Assembly: GCA_934247335.1 (NCBI GenBank) | Contig: CAKQJJ010000071.1 | Location: 1 to 6,682 of the forward strand | Length of the DNA: 6,682 nucleotides | DNA from: an uncultured Clostridia bacterium | Lineage (GTDB): Bacteria; Bacillota; Clostridia; Christensenellales; Pumilibacteraceae | Reading direction: 5' to 3' | The notes under the pieces: generated by a model | What the model saw: only the letters and a program-made list of their open reading frames with translations | Told to the model about the DNA's origin: nothing | Database searches by the model: none | Made by a program: the position numbers and the translations under genes | In this document: one piece after another, positions 5,721 to 6,682 of the stretch | How the letters are laid out: every line of letters begins with the position of its first letter | Position numbering within the stretch: position 1 is the first letter of the stretch

Positions 5721-6566
5721 ATGCGCTTTTGTATTTATGCAAATACGAATAAGGATCCGGATTGCGTTTTTACCGGGAAAATAGCAAAGTACCTTGAAAA
5801 AAAAGGTGCTTTATGCTTGTTTCACGAGTCGCTGGCGGATTATTTTCCGGGGAAACCGACCTTTTCCCGCCCGGACAAAAACGCCGATTTGGCGATAGTT
5901 ATCGGCGGCGACGGAACCATACTTTCGGTTGCCGTTCAATGCGCAAAAGCGGCGCTTCCGATATTCGGATTTAATCTCGGACACGTAGGTTTTTTAACCG
6001 AGTGCGAAACCGATAAATACGAGTGCGCGCTCGAAAATCTGCTTTCGGGGAAATATACGTTTGAAAAAAGAGCGTTGCTCGAATGCAATATCGAAAACGG
6101 AAAAAAACTTTACGCGCTTAACGACGTAGTTATTTCGCGCGCAACCGAGAAAATTATTTCTCTCGGCGTGTATTCCGGCGACGCGTTTATCGATTCGCAC
6201 AGGTGCGACGGCGTAATAGTTTCCACGCCTACCGGCTCAACCGCGTATTCGCTTTCTGCGGGCGGACCGATAATAAGTCCTGCGGCGGAAGTGCTGGCAA
6301 TCACGCCGATAAACGCGCACTCTTTGCATTCAAAACCGATGATAGTCGGGAAAAACGAAATCGTTACGATAAAACCCGCAAAAGACAGCGTCGCAACGGT
6401 ATTCGCCGACGGCAAAGCTGCGAAAAAAATTATCGGCGAGTGTGTCGTGAAAGTCGGATTTTCGCCTCTTTCGGCGTCATTCGTGCGCCTTGACGGCTAT
6501 AATTTCTACAAAAAATTACTTGACAAGCTCAATAACTGGAGCTATGTATACAATAAAGAGGAGTGA
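5721..6566 (+). CDS. nadK: NAD kinase NadK
   Basis: NadK phosphorylates NAD+ at the 2' position of its adenosine ribose with ATP (or polyphosphate) to make NADP+. From the ATG at 5721 it has 281 residues. Motifs seen: GGDGT at 62-66 with catalytic D64; FNLGHVGFLTE at 84-94; LND at 133-135, where the family usually has NE, so Asp replaces Glu; the signature TPTGSTAYSLSAGGP at 169-183; AHSLHSKP at 199-206; and ADGK at 229-232. The ATG is preferred over in-frame TTG codons at 5703 and 5706, which would lie in or beside the -10 box, and MRFCIYAN matches the normal first strand. No ribosome site precedes the ATG; the promoter geometry suggests a leaderless transcript. Read-through from dxs could also contribute. 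In many relatives tlyA lies just upstream, but here it is missing. The gene ends 10 nt before argR. Confidence 0.96.
   Translation: MRFCIYANTNKDPDCVFTGKIAKYLEKKGALCLFHESLADYFPGKPTFSRPDKNADLAIVIGGDGTILSVAVQCAKAALPIFGFNLGHVGFLTECETDKYECALENLLSGKYTFEKRALLECNIENGKKLYALNDVVISRATEKIISLGVYSGDAFIDSHRCDGVIVSTPTGSTAYSLSAGGPIISPAAEVLAITPINAHSLHSKPMIVGKNEIVTIKPAKDSVATVFADGKAAKKIIGECVVKVGFSPLSASFVRLDGYNFYKKLLDKLNNWSYVYNKEE
6558..6563 (+). promoter_or_regulatory. Probable ribosome binding site of argR
   Basis: GAGGAG, the last two codons of nadK before its TGA, is the only purine-rich site upstream of argR. It is 13 nt from the first ATG (6577) and 16 nt from the second (6580), which is longer than ideal, so initiation may be moderate or coupled to nadK termination. 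Confidence 0.5.
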
Positions 6567-6577
6567 ATCTTATCTCA
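6564..6577 (+). promoter_or_regulatory. Possible ARG-box-like operator at the argR start
   Basis: TGAATCTTATCTCA matches the ARG box pattern TGAATAWWWATTCA at 11 of 14 positions, with TGA and TCA ends preserved. It spans the nadK stop codon, the nadK-argR gap and the first base of the argR ATG. ArgR proteins often regulate their own gene, so the location is suggestive, but a short AT-rich match could be chance. Confidence 0.3.
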
Positions 6578-6682
6578 TGATGCGAACTAAAAGACAAGAC
6601 AAAATACTCGAACTTATTTCTCAAAACGAAATCGAAACGCAGGAAGAGTTGGTAGACGAGCTTAAAAAAGCCGGCTTCGACG
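6577..6682 (+). CDS. argR: Arginine repressor ArgR/AhrC, 3'-partial
   Basis: This is the N-terminal 35 codons of an ArgR/AhrC-type regulator, cut by the window end. ArgR is a hexameric, arginine-binding winged-helix protein that represses arginine biosynthesis and often activates catabolism. The visible part (beginning MMRTKRQDKILELIS, then IETQEELVDELKKAGF) is the first half of the DNA-binding domain and matches the family pattern of a basic start, a first helix and the TQEEL helix. Two consecutive ATG codons (6577 and 6580) could start translation; the first is annotated. The gene lies 10 nt after nadK. argR after nadK (often followed by recN) is the usual order in Clostridia. The arginine-binding domain lies outside the window. 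Confidence 0.93.
   Translation, partial: MMRTKRQDKILELISQNEIETQEELVDELKKAGFD

Noticed and set aside
6498..6503. TATAAT inside the 3' end of nadK
   Set aside because: No -35-like hexamer is found 16-18 bp upstream; it encodes Gly-Tyr-Asn in the conserved tail.
6520..6552. TTGACA at 6520-6525 as a -35 box for an argR promoter
   Set aside because: The best -10 candidate, TATACA at 6547, is 21 bp away, and at 17 bp only TATGTA is found. The spacing is poor and it lies within nadK coding sequence.
1..6682. A new defence, mobile or biosynthetic system
   Set aside because: Every substantial reading frame on the + strand belongs to a known housekeeping family in a conserved order; no unexplained gene-sized region remains.

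Overview
The window is an ordinary chromosomal housekeeping block from a Firmicutes bacterium, most likely class Clostridia. The evidence is the gene order asp23-like, nusB, folD, xseA, xseB, ispA, dxs, nadK, argR, which is a well-known Clostridia/Bacilli cluster, together with Asp23- and ArgR-family genes and mixed ATG, GTG and TTG starts. Codon use is alike along the window and nothing suggests recent transfer. An uncultured gut-type lineage is plausible, but that is inference. I saw no RNA genes, mobile elements, CRISPR arrays or undescribed multi-gene system. All genes are on the + strand and no stretch over 300 bases lacks a gene.

Layout. Positions 1-233 hold the C-terminal part of an Asp23/Gls24-family protein cut by the window edge. 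From 260 to 5670, six genes (nusB, folD, xseA, xseB, ispA, dxs) run with no intergenic bases: successive overlaps are 20, 11, 4, 4 and 4 nt, so they are probably co-transcribed and translationally coupled. A 50-nt gap (5671-5720) follows. It contains the only convincing promoter in the window, TTGAAA-N17-TATAAT, placed so that transcription should start at or beside the ATG of nadK, which has no Shine-Dalgarno sequence. nadK (5721-6566) is followed by the first 35 codons of argR (6577 to the edge). A sequence resembling an ARG box lies over the nadK stop codon and the argR start.

How the genes work together. NusB acts in transcription antitermination of rRNA operons. FolD supplies one-carbon tetrahydrofolates. 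XseA and XseB form exonuclease VII. Dxs starts the MEP isoprenoid pathway and IspA makes farnesyl diphosphate from its end products. NadK makes NADP+, used by FolD and by the reductase that follows Dxs. ArgR is the arginine-responsive regulator. The genes are linked by conserved operon order rather than by one pathway.

Points worth a second look: a probable leaderless nadK mRNA with its own near-consensus promoter; an IspA that appears to lack the GKxxGxD segment after its second Asp-rich motif; a Dxs with His in place of the conserved active-site Arg of the DRAG motif; an XseA with an altered basic patch after its HD motif; a long acidic C-terminal tail on NusB; and the absence of tlyA between dxs and nadK.
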